Part shown: in pieces, positions 47,606 to 58,368 of the stretch
Position numbering within the stretch: position 1 is the first letter of the stretch
Layout of the letters: the number at the start of each line of letters is the position of its first letter
Assembly: GCA_013289765.1 (NCBI GenBank)
Contig: JABCZI010000007.1
Span: forward strand, 186,001 to 250,000
DNA: 64,000 bases
DNA from: Acidobacteriota bacterium
GTDB lineage: Bacteria > Acidobacteriota > Terriglobia > Terriglobales > Acidobacteriaceae
Direction of reading: 5' to 3'
Notes under the pieces: model-generated
Seen by the model: only the letters and a program-made list of their open reading frames with translations
The model's database searches: none
What the model was told of the DNA's origin: nothing
Position numbers and translations under genes: made by a program

Positions 47606-47758
47606 CCTGGCCCCGGCGCTGCTTCATTACCTCCGTAATTTCGCTTTTCTCATCGTCCGCTTGAAAATGCATTTACGGGAAAGTTCGGGCCTGAACCGGC
47701 CTATATCCACCAAAGTAAGGAGGATCGAACTGCCGCTGTTTCCCCGGCGGAGGAGCAT

Positions 47759-48673
47759 TTGCGCAAAATTAATCCGGAACTGTGGCTGTTGTTCTTTCTT
47801 GTACTGATTGCCGCGATGTTGAATTTTCTGGTCGCATCGCAGCGCATGGCCCTCGTCTTTTACTTTCTGCCGACGCTATTTTCTGCCTGCCACTTTGGCC
47901 GTCGTCACGCCACTCTCACCGCGCTGGCGAGCGTGATCCTGGTAACACTGTTGCTGGTCACGAACCCAGTCGTTTTCAACCGCAAGGTGGAGTTGCCGTT
48001 TGATCCGCGCTGGTTTGACCTCGCCCTTTGGGGCGGAGTGCTCATGGTTGCAGGCTACGTCACCGGCACACTCTACGAGCGAAATCAAAAAACAATACGC
48101 GAGATGGAGGACGGCTATGATGGCATGCTGACGATCCTGCAGAACTTTCTCGCGAATCAGAAATACAGCGATGCCCACGCTTACCGTATCGCCATGTGCG
48201 CTATCAGAATTGCCGAAACCCTTGGCTTGGACCCCGGCAGCGTGGAAGACATTCGCACCGCGGCCTTGTTGTTCAACCTGAAAGAACTGGGCATCAGCAT
48301 CGAAGTAATTTCAAAAGCCGCGCAGGGAACGCAGGAAGACCTTCGCCAGCCGCGACCCGGCTCCGCGAAACCCGTTTCCAAAGCCAGCGGCATGGGCGGG
48401 TCTTTACGCCGTGCCATCCCGATTTTTCTGTGCGAACGCCAGTTGCGTCTGGATGGCGACGGCATCGGCGTGGGTGACGCCGCGTTCGAAGTTCAGATTC
48501 TGCTGCTCGCGGAAGAATATGAGTCGCTCATCAGCGGCAACGGTGGCACCAAGCTGGCGCCCTCTCAAGCCGGCAAGGAAGTCGTGCGCCGGTTCGGCAG
48601 CCGCTCTGACTCGATGATCTTGGACGCATTTGCGAAAGCTTTTAGCGGAGAAGCTGCCGGAGCAGGCGCGTAG
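47759..48673 (+). CDS. Membrane protein with degenerate HD-GYP-like domain
   Basis: This 304-aa protein has four membrane helices in its first ~105 residues (LWLLFFLVLIAAMLNFLVAS onward), arranged like the DUF4118 sensor module. It is followed by a short coil and an HD-GYP-like helical region: HAYRIAMCAIRIAETLGLDP, then IRTAALLFNLKELGI, where active enzymes have LLHDIGKIGI. The metal-binding HD is therefore lost, and no GYP motif is seen. It is probably a non-catalytic c-di-GMP-related or signalling protein. The start is TTG with GGAGGAG close upstream. Confidence 0.65.
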   Translation: MRKINPELWLLFFLVLIAAMLNFLVASQRMALVFYFLPTLFSACHFGRRHATLTALASVILVTLLLVTNPVVFNRKVELPFDPRWFDLALWGGVLMVAGYVTGTLYERNQKTIREMEDGYDGMLTILQNFLANQKYSDAHAYRIAMCAIRIAETLGLDPGSVEDIRTAALLFNLKELGISIEVISKAAQGTQEDLRQPRPGSAKPVSKASGMGGSLRRAIPIFLCERQLRLDGDGIGVGDAAFEVQILLLAEEYESLISGNGGTKLAPSQAGKEVVRRFGSRSDSMILDAFAKAFSGEAAGAGA

Positions 48674-48696
48674 GGCGCCCCACAGTTAGCGATCCG

Positions 48697-51462
48697 CTAG
48701 TGATCTGCATCGTGCGCCGGAGTCTGGCGCCGCAATTCTTCCCACATCCCCACAACTCTCGCTCTCAGTTCAGCAGTCAGCTCATCGTATGCCGCTTCCG
48801 ACGCCTCGCTCTCAGGCGGCGGAATTATCGGATCGCCAAACACTATCTTCAGCGGCGTGAATCCCTGGAACGGTTTATTTCGCGGCCACGCTTTGTAAAA
48901 GCCTTCAATCGCTATCGGCACAATCGGTACTTGCAGATGAATGGACAAAATTGCCGCGCCCTTCTTGAATATCCTCGGCGTACCGTCAATCGAGCGTTCG
49001 CCCTCGGGATAAAGAATGAGGGGACGCCCCTGCCGTAAGCCGAACGCTCCGGCGCGCATCGCAGGAATCAGATGCGCATCCGGATCGACAACCACAGTCC
49101 GCAGCGTGCGCGCCAGTCGCAGCATCAGACCCTTCCCGAAAATTTCGCTGGTGCCAACGGCAAAAACCCTTTCGAACACGGGAGGCGGAAGAACGCTGGC
49201 CAGGATCAGCGGATCGAGATAGCTCTGGTGGTTGGATGAAAGTATGTACGCGCCGCTTCGCGGCAGCTTCTCGATCCCGCTGACATGCAGATCAAAGCGG
49301 TCGAGCGCGATAACTTGGGTCAATCGTGAAAACACGTACCAGAAAGCAGCGCTCACTGGTTGCGGCCGCACCAACGCGAGCACATCGGTGCGTTCTGGAT
49401 CTTCGGAGAGGATAGTCTTCCATCCGGCAAAAGCTGGGCGTGTTCCCGGGCCACCCGCGCCGCTGGCCGCGCTTTGCAGAACCGCATCCACCAGGTCTCT
49501 TACTGTGTAGATCTGGGCGAGTTGTGACTCTTCCACGTTTCCGCCGAGCTGTTCTTCGATATGGCTCAGCAGTTCGACGCGCTGCATGGAATCGAGTCCT
49601 AGGTCGAGTTCGAGGTTGTGCGTCGGCCGCAAACTTGGCGGAGCGGATCGCGACGCTTCGCGGATAATCTGCAGCGCTCGCTGCACATCAGGCTGGTCAA
49701 GCCATGCGGATTCCTCGGGGGTTAACGGTTGTTCGACAGGTAAGTCCGAATCATCGGCAAGTTTTCGAGTCTGGTTTGCCTTTATCCGCTTTTCGATTTC
49801 GAAGCGTTTGATCTTGCGGGTGCTGGTGCGTGGCAAATCCTCCTGCCAGATTTCATAGCTGCCAATGCGTTTGGTGGAGGCGATCTGTTGCGAGAGCCCC
49901 TCAATATCGAACCGAATTACTTCCTTTGCATTCACAATCTTCTTCTGCCGCAGCGCGTCGAAATTAGGCACGATCACTGCGTGCAAGCGGTCCCCGCCTT
50001 CACCCGGCTTTCCTTCGAGCCCGATTACCGCCAACTCTTTGATATACGGCGATTTCAAATAGTGCGCCTCGACTTCTTCGGGATAAATATTCTTCCCGTT
50101 GCTAAGTACGATCACTTCTTTTTTTCGGCCGGTGAGAAACAGGTTGGCATGGGCGTCAAAATAACCGAGATCGCCAGTGTAGAACCATCCCTCGCGCAGG
50201 ACCTCCGCCGTTGCGTCGGGCCGGTTCCAGTAACCTTTCATCACCACTGCCCCGCGCAAAGCGACTTCGCCAGTGGCCGGGCCGTCTTCCTGGGGCTGAG
50301 GATCCACTATCTTTCCCTCGACTCCCTTCATTGCCTTGCCCACCGACCCAATCACGTTATTGCCTGGCGAGTTTGCGTATACCGCCGCCGTAGTTTCCGT
50401 GAGACCGTAGGCTTGCAGGACGTCAATACCAAGCGCGTGAAAGTCGCGGCCAATTTCCGGGTCAAAACGCGAGCCGCCCGTTGCCAGGTAGCGCATCTTC
50501 TCGCCCAGAGTTTCATGCACTTTCTTGAACAGAATCGGTCCAGCATTGATCCCTACCCTGCGCAGCGCGCGGTTCAACGCCATCATGCGCCGGAATATTT
50601 TCTGCGTGAGCGCGCCTCGCTTGGCGACTTCCTGGAAAATACGCTCGTGAATCAGATAATAGAATTGCGGCACAACGGCAAACGCAGTGATGTTGCGCTC
50701 GCGCAAGGCGCGCAGGAGTTCCGTTGTGTTCAGCGTTTCGAGATAGACAACCCGCGAACCTTTCACCAGTGGCAAAAGTAGATTTGCCATCTGCGCCAGG
50801 ACGTGAAACATGGGCAGCACACCCAGCAGTGCGTCCGTAGGACCGAGATCGATCCAGTTGAACACCGCTTCCACTTCTCCCATAAAATTAGCGTGGGTGA
50901 GCATCACGCCCTTTGGATCTGCGGTGGTCCCGGACGTATAGAGGAGGGAAGCGATGTCATCCGCCGACGAGGTTGCGGGTTGAAAACTTCCCGAGCCGCC
51001 ATCGAAGATTGCAGATAGATTACCCAGCCATTTCTCGTTGCCGGGCTTGTTTTCCGCGCGCTCTGGATCCATCAGCACGAGACCTACGTTAAGGCCCGAA
51101 ACTGCTTCTCGCGATACTTGTGCATGCTTCGTGTCGCAGAATAAAACGGATGTCCCGCTGTCTTTCAACAGTTTCGAGAGTTGATCGGCGTGCAGCGCGG
51201 TATCGAACGGGACCACTGTGCATCCCGCCGCAATCACGCCGAGATAAGCCGCGACCCACCGCGGATGGTTGTCCGCCAAAATTGCCAGCCGCGCTCCGTG
51301 CTCGAACCGGTTTTCACTGATCCATCGCCCTACAGATTCCGCCATCCGCCGAAGCTCAGCGTACGTGCAACTCTCGATATGATCGTGACCCTGGAGTTCC
51401 AGTGCGACGTTGCTCGGCCAGCGATCCGCGCATTCGACAAAACGGTCGTAAAAAGTGGGCAT
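48697..51462 (-). CDS. Acyl-AMP ligase / acyl carrier / PlsC acyltransferase fusion
   Basis: This 921-aa protein is built from three parts. Residues about 1-560 are an acyl-CoA/ACP synthetase ([58 protein letters not shown]). Residues about 620-690 are a carrier domain with the phosphopantetheine Ser in [14 protein letters not shown]. Residues about 720-915 are a PlsC acyltransferase with SSNHQSYLD (HxxxxD) and [10 protein letters not shown]. The enzyme could activate a fatty acid, load its own carrier and transfer it to a lysolipid, a variant of the Aas pathway. ATG 51462 is chosen because the family begins there; the frame is open to 51531. It diverges from secA. Confidence 0.88.
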   Translation of the reverse strand: MPTFYDRFVECADRWPSNVALELQGHDHIESCTYAELRRMAESVGRWISENRFEHGARLAILADNHPRWVAAYLGVIAAGCTVVPFDTALHADQLSKLLKDSGTSVLFCDTKHAQVSREAVSGLNVGLVLMDPERAENKPGNEKWLGNLSAIFDGGSGSFQPATSSADDIASLLYTSGTTADPKGVMLTHANFMGEVEAVFNWIDLGPTDALLGVLPMFHVLAQMANLLLPLVKGSRVVYLETLNTTELLRALRERNITAFAVVPQFYYLIHERIFQEVAKRGALTQKIFRRMMALNRALRRVGINAGPILFKKVHETLGEKMRYLATGGSRFDPEIGRDFHALGIDVLQAYGLTETTAAVYANSPGNNVIGSVGKAMKGVEGKIVDPQPQEDGPATGEVALRGAVVMKGYWNRPDATAEVLREGWFYTGDLGYFDAHANLFLTGRKKEVIVLSNGKNIYPEEVEAHYLKSPYIKELAVIGLEGKPGEGGDRLHAVIVPNFDALRQKKIVNAKEVIRFDIEGLSQQIASTKRIGSYEIWQEDLPRTSTRKIKRFEIEKRIKANQTRKLADDSDLPVEQPLTPEESAWLDQPDVQRALQIIREASRSAPPSLRPTHNLELDLGLDSMQRVELLSHIEEQLGGNVEESQLAQIYTVRDLVDAVLQSAASGAGGPGTRPAFAGWKTILSEDPERTDVLALVRPQPVSAAFWYVFSRLTQVIALDRFDLHVSGIEKLPRSGAYILSSNHQSYLDPLILASVLPPPVFERVFAVGTSEIFGKGLMLRLARTLRTVVVDPDAHLIPAMRAGAFGLRQGRPLILYPEGERSIDGTPRIFKKGAAILSIHLQVPIVPIAIEGFYKAWPRNKPFQGFTPLKIVFGDPIIPPPESEASEAAYDELTAELRARVVGMWEELRRQTPAHDADH

Positions 51463-51593
51463 GCTTCGTGGGGAATATACACGAAAAGTGTATTCACCGC
51501 CGGGCTCGCGCCGAACACCTGTTCGGCGCATCTAAATATGCTAGGCTAAAAGGGATACGCTGGTGGCAGTCCTGCCCCGAGGGATTTCAAGGT

Positions 51594-54500
51594 TTGATTA
51601 ACACACTAATAGGTAAGGTCTTTGGGACCAAAAACGAGCGGGTCATCAAGAGCTTGATGCCCAGGGTCGAGGCTATCAACGCGCTCGAACCGCAGATGCA
51701 AAAGCTCACCGATGACGAACTGCGCGCCAAAACCGACGAATTCCGCAAAAGAATTCAAGAGCGCCTGAGTCGCGTCAACACAGCAGTGGAGCCGGAACCA
51801 CAGGCCGAAGAGCAGCTGGAAACGGCAGTCAATCCCGACCGCGCCAAGCAGTTCGATAAAGAGCAATACGACACTCTTCAGGAAGTTCTGGACGAAATCC
51901 TGGTAGAAGCTTTCGCCGTGGTACGCGAAGGGGGACGCCGTGTGCTCAACATGCGCCACTTCGACGTGCAGCTGATCGGCGGCATGGTGCAACACAAGGG
52001 AATGATTTCGGAAATGAAGACTGGCGAAGGTAAAACGCTGGTCGCCACGCTTCCGGTATACCTGAACGCGCTCAGCGGCCGCGGCGTGCACGTGGTTACC
52101 GTCAACGACTATCTGGCCAAGCGCGACTCGGAGTGGATGGGTAAGCTCTATCGCTTTCTCGGCCTGACGGTTGGTGTGATCGTTCACGATCTTGACGACG
52201 AGCAGCGCCGCGCTGCCTATGCCGCCGACGTCACGTACGGCACTAATAACGAATTTGGTTTCGATTACCTGCGCGACAATATGAAGTTCGATCTGAAGGA
52301 TTGTGTGCAGCGCGGCCACAATTTCGCGATCGTCGACGAAGTCGATTCCATCCTGATCGACGAAGCCCGCACTCCGCTGATCATTTCAGGCGCAAGCGAA
52401 GAATCCACCGACAAGTATTACCGTGTAAACCGCATCATTCCGAAACTTGAAAAAGGTGAGGAACTTGAAGTCGCCCCCGGCGAAGCCGCGCAGCTGACCG
52501 GCGACTTTGTCGTCGACGAAAAGCACCGCAACATCACCGTCACCGACGAAGGCTGGACAAAAGTCGAGCAACTGCTCGGCATCGGCAACATTGCCGACCC
52601 GGAAAACTGGCCGCTCAAGCATCACGTCGAAACCGCTGTCAAAGCGCATGCGCTCTATCGCCGCGACGTGGAATACGTGATTAAAGATGGCGAGGTCATC
52701 ATCGTCGATGAGTTTACGGGACGTATGATGCCGGGCCGCCGCTGGTCCGACGGTCTGCATCAGGCCATCGAGGCCAAGGAAGGCGTGAAGATCGAGCGCG
52801 AAAATCAGACCCTCGCTACCATCACCTTTCAAAATTACTTCCGCATGTTTAAGAAGCTGTCGGGCATGACCGGCACTGCTGAAACGGAAGCTACTGAATT
52901 CGACAATATTTACAAACTCGACGTCATCGTCATTCCGACCAATAAACAGATGCTGCGCCTGGAGAATCCGGATGTAGTTTTCCGTACCGAGAAAGAAAAG
53001 TACTTCGCGGTTGCGGATGAAATTCAAAAGCTGCATGAAAACGGACAGCCGGTTCTGGTCGGCACGACTTCCATTGAAAAATCCGAGCGGCTTTCCGAAT
53101 TGTTGAAGAAAAAAGGCCTGAAACAACACGTTGTTCTGAACGCCAAGTTCCACGAGCGCGAGGCTGAGTATGTGGCCCAGGCCGGGCGTAAAGGCATGGT
53201 CACCATCGCCACCAACATGGCCGGCCGCGGAACTGACATTCTGCTCGGGGGCAATCCCGAATTCATGGCCAAGCAGGAGTTGGTGAAGAAGGGAATCGCC
53301 CAACAACTCCGCGTTGCTCAAGGCAAGATCGAAGGTCCGCAGGAAGATGGCACGATTTCAATTTTCTACTACAACGGCAACGAATACACCGTGCCCACCG
53401 ATAAATGGACCGAAGCTTTCGACCGCCATAAGGAGCAGACCGACAAAGAGCACGACGAAGTTACCGCTGTCGGTGGCCTGCACATTCTCGGCACTGAACG
53501 CCACGAGTCGCGCCGCATCGACAACCAGCTTCGCGGACGCGCCGGCCGTCAGGGCGATCCCGGCTCCTCGCGGTTTTATCTCGCGCTTGAAGATGACCTG
53601 ATGCGCATCTTCGCCAAAGAGTGGGTTTCGAAATTGCTTGAACGCTTGGGGATGGAAGAAGGTGTTCCGATCGAATCCAAGCTGATCAGCCGGCGCATCG
53701 AGACCGCACAAAAGGCGGTTGAAGGCCAGCACTTCGAATCCAGAAAACATCTCCTCGAATACGACGATGTCATGAACAAACAGCGCGAGGCCGTGTATGG
53801 CTTGCGCCGCCGCTTGCTCGAAGGCATGGATCAGAAAGATCTGATCCTCGAAGACTACGTCTCAGCCATTCTTGGCGGTCTCATGGACGAATACTGTCCG
53901 CCTAAAGCGCACGCCGACGACTGGAATATTAAAGGACTGAAGGACGCTGTATTCACGCGCTTCGGCGTCGATTTCATCGCGGAGGGTGTGAAGCCGGAAG
54001 CGCTGAACCGGCAGAACCTGGGCGACGCGATTTTCGAAAAGCTGAAAGAACGCTACGACGCGAAAGAAAAACTCATCGGCCCTGACGCCATGCGCCATCA
54101 CGAGCGCATGATCATGCTTAGCGTGATCGACCAGCAGTGGAAAGATCACTTGCTGAGCATGGACCATCTGAAGGAGGGCATCGGCCTCCGCGGTTATGGC
54201 CAGCACGATCCGCTGGTCGAATATAAGAAAGAATCGTTCGAGATGTTCGAGGCGATGCTGCAGCGCTTTCAGGAAGACACGGCCCGCTATCTTTACCTGA
54301 TGCAGATTATTGAGCGTCCGCCAGATGCGGGGCCGAGTGGTCCACAAGGAGACGAGCCCTCGGGCCATGGTCCGGAGCCTGGAGTGCCCTCGCAGCAGGG
54401 AACGGGCGGAAATGGACATCGCCCTCCACGCCTCGTCGCGACGTCCGCCGACGATCTGGAAGAAGCCTTCATGCGCCGCAAGCGCCGCGAACTCGAACAG

Positions 54501-54629
54501 GCGCGCATGGCCGGCGGCGGAGAAGTGCAGCCTGTTCAGCAAGTCGTTCGCGGAGAGGAAAAAGTGGGCCGGAACGATCCATGCCCCTGTGGATCGGGTA
54601 AGAAATTCAAGAAGTGCCACGGGGCGTAG
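51594..54629 (+). CDS. secA: Preprotein translocase ATPase SecA
   Basis: SecA drives proteins through SecYEG. From TTG 51594 the protein is 1011 aa and begins [20 protein letters not shown], the usual start; GAGGGA lies about ten nt upstream. Walker A is in [14 protein letters not shown], the DEAD-type motif in [20 protein letters not shown], then [33 protein letters not shown] and [15 protein letters not shown]. The C-terminus has the zinc-binding SecB-type tail [17 protein letters not shown] after a Gly/Pro-rich linker. It is longer than the E. coli protein by about 110 aa. Confidence 0.97.
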   Translation: MINTLIGKVFGTKNERVIKSLMPRVEAINALEPQMQKLTDDELRAKTDEFRKRIQERLSRVNTAVEPEPQAEEQLETAVNPDRAKQFDKEQYDTLQEVLDEILVEAFAVVREGGRRVLNMRHFDVQLIGGMVQHKGMISEMKTGEGKTLVATLPVYLNALSGRGVHVVTVNDYLAKRDSEWMGKLYRFLGLTVGVIVHDLDDEQRRAAYAADVTYGTNNEFGFDYLRDNMKFDLKDCVQRGHNFAIVDEVDSILIDEARTPLIISGASEESTDKYYRVNRIIPKLEKGEELEVAPGEAAQLTGDFVVDEKHRNITVTDEGWTKVEQLLGIGNIADPENWPLKHHVETAVKAHALYRRDVEYVIKDGEVIIVDEFTGRMMPGRRWSDGLHQAIEAKEGVKIERENQTLATITFQNYFRMFKKLSGMTGTAETEATEFDNIYKLDVIVIPTNKQMLRLENPDVVFRTEKEKYFAVADEIQKLHENGQPVLVGTTSIEKSERLSELLKKKGLKQHVVLNAKFHEREAEYVAQAGRKGMVTIATNMAGRGTDILLGGNPEFMAKQELVKKGIAQQLRVAQGKIEGPQEDGTISIFYYNGNEYTVPTDKWTEAFDRHKEQTDKEHDEVTAVGGLHILGTERHESRRIDNQLRGRAGRQGDPGSSRFYLALEDDLMRIFAKEWVSKLLERLGMEEGVPIESKLISRRIETAQKAVEGQHFESRKHLLEYDDVMNKQREAVYGLRRRLLEGMDQKDLILEDYVSAILGGLMDEYCPPKAHADDWNIKGLKDAVFTRFGVDFIAEGVKPEALNRQNLGDAIFEKLKERYDAKEKLIGPDAMRHHERMIMLSVIDQQWKDHLLSMDHLKEGIGLRGYGQHDPLVEYKKESFEMFEAMLQRFQEDTARYLYLMQIIERPPDAGPSGPQGDEPSGHGPEPGVPSQQGTGGNGHRPPRLVATSADDLEEAFMRRKRRELEQARMAGGGEVQPVQQVVRGEEKVGRNDPCPCGSGKKFKKCHGA

Positions 54630-54643
54630 AAGAGCAATGACGA

Positions 54644-54691
54644 ACATGTAGGACAGCCGCCCTCGGCTGTCCAGTCGGGCGAAGCGCGACT
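54644..54691. repeat. Dispersed 3'-end hairpin repeat, copy 3
   Basis: It contains GGACAGCCG, a short CCCT loop and CGGCTGTCC, followed by AGTCGGGCGAAGCGCGACT. It lies between the converging 3' ends of secA and the CYTH gene and overlaps the latter's stop codon by two bases. This is the most compact copy of the family. Confidence 0.85.
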
Positions 54692-55247
54692 AGTTCTTGG
54701 TTGCCGCGAAAGTCATTTCTTCGGCGTGGCTGTTTGATCGCCCCTTCCACTCCGCAAATAATCCCGCATAATTCGTCGTAATGTAATCCGCCTCGCTCAC
54801 TCCCAGCTTTTTCGCCGTCGCATCAATCCACCGCGGCATCCCCTCGATCTCGCAGAAGTTTCCAATGGGCGTTTCATCTACTACGACCTGCCCTTTCCCG
54901 TCCGTCCACTCAGCTCTAAATTTCTCGTAGCGAAACGACGGCGCATATCCCAAAGCCCGCAGGATCAAATCCATCTGCTTCCCATCTTCTACTGAAGTTT
55001 CCAACTCTTCGCGGCTGCTGTGCCGTCCGGTCTTCTTGCCGGACTTATGCGTCAGCGTCCACTCTGATCCGTACTGGCGCAGCCGCAACAATTCTTTGCG
55101 ATTCCGCAATACTCCTCCCGGCAGATCGTAAAGCGTATTCATCTCGTGCGTGCGCCGCGTGGTCATGCGAAATCCTGCGGCCCGCAACTTGCGCGCCAAC
55201 GCCCGCAAGTCCTCTACACGAAATTTGATTTCGATTTCCTGCGCCAT
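54690..55247 (-). CDS. CYTH-domain phosphohydrolase/cyclase-like protein
   Basis: This 185-aa protein has a CYTH fold, as in class IV adenylate cyclase and triphosphatases. It starts MAQEIEIKFRV with the ExExK metal/phosphate motif. NRKELLRLRQYGSEWTLTHK, KFRAEW, VVVDETPIGNFCEIEG and the C-terminal YAGLFAEWKG are conserved positions. Triphosphate hydrolysis is the likely reaction; the substrate is unknown. ATG 55247 is chosen because the family begins there. It is 14 bp downstream of the MFS gene, so the two are probably co-transcribed. Confidence 0.85.
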   Translation of the reverse strand: MAQEIEIKFRVEDLRALARKLRAAGFRMTTRRTHEMNTLYDLPGGVLRNRKELLRLRQYGSEWTLTHKSGKKTGRHSSREELETSVEDGKQMDLILRALGYAPSFRYEKFRAEWTDGKGQVVVDETPIGNFCEIEGMPRWIDATAKKLGVSEADYITTNYAGLFAEWKGRSNSHAEEMTFAATKN

Positions 55248-55261
55248 CTGATGGAAGTTTA

Positions 55262-56551
55262 TTACAGAGGAACAGCGTCCGTCGTCGGAGAGTGGGCGCG
55301 TCCATAGGGAGATCTGCGGATTCTTTTCTGCCACTGTACCGGCTCGATGGGGCCGACGGCAAAAACCCAAGTAAGCGCGCCCAGCCATGAAACCAGGCCG
55401 GTAATCAAAAAAGGCCAATAAAACTGGCCGGTGCGGTTCAGCACGAAACCGGTAATTGCGGGGGCGAAGCCGCCTCCCAAGCTTCCTATGAAATTTTGCA
55501 CTCCGACCCAACGTCCTGAGCACTGCGGGCCAGCCAGAGTCTGCGTGACGGCCCAGCAGTGGCATGAGGTCATTCCCATGAAAATTCCGGCCGCCGCGAG
55601 CACCCAGATAAAAGTATCGCCCGGTGTAACGGCGGAGGCAGCCAGAGAAATTCCAACGCCGATCATTCCCACGCCCATCGATGTCTTTCTCACACGGGTT
55701 GCCGACGCACCCGCGGCGATCCACCGGTCCGAAAGCTTGCCTCCCACCAGCGCCGAAGCCGCCGCCAGGAAAAAGATCAATCCCCCGACCCTGGCCATTT
55801 GATTCATTGAGAGATTACGGGAACGCACCAGATAAAACGGCAACCACGCCACCAAAAAATACAGAACGTAATTCATGCAGAGCAGTCCAACGCTGGTTCC
55901 CCAAGCCGAGCGTTCGCGAAGAATATCGAGAAAACCTACCTTATATTCGTCGGCGGGCGCCGGTGTGGTTGTGCCAGCCGGCATCCAGGCAAGCCATGGA
56001 ATCAGCCATAGTAGGCTTCCAAGGCCCAGCACCAGAAAGAAAGGTCGCCAGCCAAAGCGGCCAACCACGGTCCCTCCGACCAGCATGCCGATGGCTGGTC
56101 CTAAAGAAAGTCCGGCCATGATTGCTGCATTAGCGATGCCGCGTTTGTTCTCGCCAAAGTAGCGACTGCTGAGAATTTTGGAGTACGCCGGGAATGCTAT
56201 CGATTCACCGATGCCCAATACCACCCGAATAACAATCCAGGCCGTGAACCCGTGCAACAGTCCGGTGACTGCCGTGGCCGCCGACCACACGAAGAATCCC
56301 GCGGCAAACACCCACTTCACTTCGAATCGATCGACGAACCATCCGGCGGGAATTTGCATGCAGCCGTAGGTCCAGAAGAATACAGAGAGCAGAGTGCCGA
56401 GTTGTGACGCCGAGAGCCCCAATTCGTTCTTCAACAGCGGAGCTGCAATCGAGAGGTTGCTGCGGTCGACGTAGTTAATGAAAACCGAAACGGCAAGAAG
56501 AAGAACTACGCGATTCATTCCGCGTGAGGCGTGGGTGGTTGGGTTGCTCAT
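55262..56551 (-). CDS. MFS transporter, anion:cation symporter (hexuronate-type) family
   Basis: This 429-aa protein has 12 predicted membrane helices. The N-terminal FINYVDRSNLSIAAPLLKNE and WTYGCMQIPAGWFVDRFEVK, and RVVLGIGESIAFPAYSKI, are typical of the ACS branch, which carries organic anions such as glucarate or hexuronates. The substrate cannot be fixed from sequence. It is 83 bp downstream of the DedA-rhodanese gene on the same strand. Confidence 0.9.
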   Translation of the reverse strand: MSNPTTHASRGMNRVVLLLAVSVFINYVDRSNLSIAAPLLKNELGLSASQLGTLLSVFFWTYGCMQIPAGWFVDRFEVKWVFAAGFFVWSAATAVTGLLHGFTAWIVIRVVLGIGESIAFPAYSKILSSRYFGENKRGIANAAIMAGLSLGPAIGMLVGGTVVGRFGWRPFFLVLGLGSLLWLIPWLAWMPAGTTTPAPADEYKVGFLDILRERSAWGTSVGLLCMNYVLYFLVAWLPFYLVRSRNLSMNQMARVGGLIFFLAAASALVGGKLSDRWIAAGASATRVRKTSMGVGMIGVGISLAASAVTPGDTFIWVLAAAGIFMGMTSCHCWAVTQTLAGPQCSGRWVGVQNFIGSLGGGFAPAITGFVLNRTGQFYWPFLITGLVSWLGALTWVFAVGPIEPVQWQKRIRRSPYGRAHSPTTDAVPL

Positions 56552-56634
56552 TCAGGCGAAACTCGACAATGCTACACCATGGTGGAGTTATTCGGGAATT
56601 TGTTGTCGGAAGGAAGAAGTCCAACGACCAGCGG

Positions 56635-57600
56635 CTAATTAAACGTCGGCAACTTCACGAGGTCATTTTCCGGAACAGCCTCAAGCGGTTCCCCGGCTTT
56701 TCGCCATGCGGTCAATCCGCCGACGATCACAAACGTGTTGAAGCCTTTTTCCCGCAGCAGGTGCGCCACCCGGGCGCTGGTCGCTTCGCGCGCTCAAGTA
56801 CAATAAAGATAAATGTCCTTGTCTTTTGACAGATTCTTGATCTCTTCCTCAAGATTGTTGGGCTCAATCCGGATCGAATTCTTAATGCGCGCCGCACCCG
56901 AATCGTAATAGCCATGGCTGCGGACGTCAACGATTTGAACCCGGCCGGCATCGGTTGAAGCGAGCCGCGCGGCTAACTCTTGCACTTGAATGCGCGGCAC
57001 CACCCGGTAGACTTTGTGCTTCCGGTATTGCAGGATGCGGTAACCCGCATACACCGCTAGCGCAATGATAATCACCGCTTCCATGGCGCGCCCCGCCGCG
57101 TGAAAACCACGCAGGATTGCCGCCAGAAAATCACGCGAGAGATATCCCACCGCAAGATACGTAACGGAATAGGTCAACGCGCCCAGAAAATCCAAACGCA
57201 AGAATTGCCCAAAGCGCATCTTCATGCTGCCGGCCAGCGGCGCCGCCATGGTGTTCACGCCGGGGATGAACTTCGCGATCACCAGCGTGATCCTGCCGCG
57301 CTTATAGAACGATTCGGCCGAGCGCAGAATGCAGGTTTCCGGATTGATCGACACGCGGCATAAGAATCCCAGCAGCGCCCAGCCCATGTATCGTCCCAGC
57401 CAAAATTGAACGGTATCGCCCAGCAACAATGCGGTGACGCACGCAAACAAGACATACGGGCCCCACAACGTATGCGCTGCCACAGCCGCCCCTGCTGCCA
57501 CCAGAGCAATTGCAGCGGGGAAAGGTAGTCCTATCGCTTCCGCCAACAACAACGCGAACGTCAAGGCATATCCGTGCCGCGCCATCAAGAACAGATTCAT
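56635..57600 (-). CDS. DedA-family membrane protein fused to rhodanese, in-frame UGA (candidate selenoprotein)
   Basis: This is 321 codons in one frame. Residues 1-190 form a DedA/SNARE-associated domain (LLLAEAIGLPFPAAIALVAA, FIPGVNTMAAPLAGSMKM, FLRLDFLGALTYSVTYLAVG), a membrane fold linked to lipid transport. Residues about 205-315 form a rhodanese domain: VQIVDVRSHGYYDSGAARIK, then IYLYCT, then UGA (56794-56796) as codon 269. The frame continues AREATSARVAHLLREKGFNT, VGGLTAWRKAGEPLEAV, and stops at TAG 56635-56637. I recall relatives reading YCTC at this loop, so UGA again replaces a Cys. A hairpin follows at 56763-56777. Full-length reading needs Sec insertion; without it the protein loses the last 53 residues of the rhodanese fold. 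Confidence 0.82.
56763..56777 (-). promoter_or_regulatory. Candidate bacterial SECIS hairpin downstream of second UGA
   Basis: On the minus strand a 5-bp stem GCGCC/GGCGC closes the loop CGGGT. The loop starts after exactly 21 nt from the UGA at 56794-56796, the same distance as at 2425-2462, and both loops begin CGGG. Part of the match comes from the codons for the homologous Ala-Arg in the rhodanese helix (GCC CGG), so it is suggestive only. Confidence 0.5.
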
Positions 57601-57685
57601 AAGCAGTCTTGGATAAGGGAAATCAGGAAACGTTTAAGTATAAACAAAGAGGGGATTGAGGGTTCAATAACAGGGTTGTCAAAAC

Positions 57686-57724
57686 AAAAAAGCCGGCCGA
57701 GTGTCCGAGGACGGACTGGCCGGC
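57686..57724 (-). terminator. Rho-independent terminator of the small secreted protein gene
   Basis: The arms GCCGGCC/GGCCGGC with an inner GTCC/GGAC pairing are followed on the minus strand by six T and then GTTTTG. A second hairpin, GCGGGACGA/TCGTCCCGC (57733-57755), lies between it and the stop codon. Confidence 0.9.
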
Positions 57725-57782
57725 AGAAAAATGCGGGACGAAATTATCGTCCCGCTCGATCTCATTGCAAACTTTCAAAAAG

Positions 57783-58127
57783 CTACTTGCTCATGGAGTC
57801 GCTGCCCATCGAACCACCCTTGAGCATCTTCACGCTCATAATGTGGATCGAATTCTTGTCAGCGTAGACATGAGCGCTAAGCTGCACGTGATGGCCTTCG
57901 TGCCCCTTGAGTTCTTCGGGATTCATCACATCCCAGCTCTTGCCATCCTTGTCAACGAAGGTATATTTGTCGCCATCCGCCTTCACCGTGCCTTTCAAGG
58001 TCATCAGCGGGGCTTTGGCGGCGCCCTGATCGGCTTGAGTTTGCGACATGCTGTTGTCTTGTTGCGCGAAAGCGGTAAGGCACATCGCGAAGGTTAGAGC
58101 TAGCAGGCAAATCATCACCTTTTTCAT
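57783..58127 (-). CDS. Small secreted protein, unknown function
   Basis: This 114-aa protein has a clear signal peptide (MKKVMICLLALTFAMCLTAF, then AQ). The mature part, APLMTLKGTVKADGDKYTFV and KDGKSWDVMNPEELKGHEGH, is a small beta-rich fold like OB-type periplasmic proteins (YgiW/DUF5818-like), and ends in a Met/Gly/Ser-rich tail. GGAGAT precedes the ATG. It has its own terminator, so it is a monocistronic unit. Confidence 0.75.
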   Translation of the reverse strand: MKKVMICLLALTFAMCLTAFAQQDNSMSQTQADQGAAKAPLMTLKGTVKADGDKYTFVDKDGKSWDVMNPEELKGHEGHHVQLSAHVYADKNSIHIMSVKMLKGGSMGSDSMSK

Positions 58128-58368
58128 GGAAGATCTCCTTGTCTGATTGTGAAAAGTTTGGCCAGATGCGTACTACTGTCGTCCTGCGTATCCAGAGTTA
58201 CGAACGGATTGGTGCGCTTTGCAATCTGCTGTTAGTTGGTAGCGGACCCAGCACAAGAGGTTGCTGCTAATTGATTCGGCAAATCCAGGAATGCTTAATC
58301 GCGGAGGGCTCAGAGAATGGCCGCGGAGATCGACGAGAAGAGAAGTAAATGTTGTTAGGATTCGCGCA
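58128..58368. other. Intergenic region without recognised feature
   Basis: The region between the secreted protein start and the 3' end of the GxxExxY gene shows no credible gene. It should hold the promoter of the secreted protein. Confidence 0.4.

Noticed and set aside
49888-50781. A 297-codon plus-strand open frame within the acyl ligase fusion gene
   Set aside because: Antisense shadow of conserved AMP-ligase sequence.
52386-53321. A 311-codon minus-strand open frame inside secA
   Set aside because: Antisense to strongly conserved SecA motifs; no ribosome site or recognisable domain.
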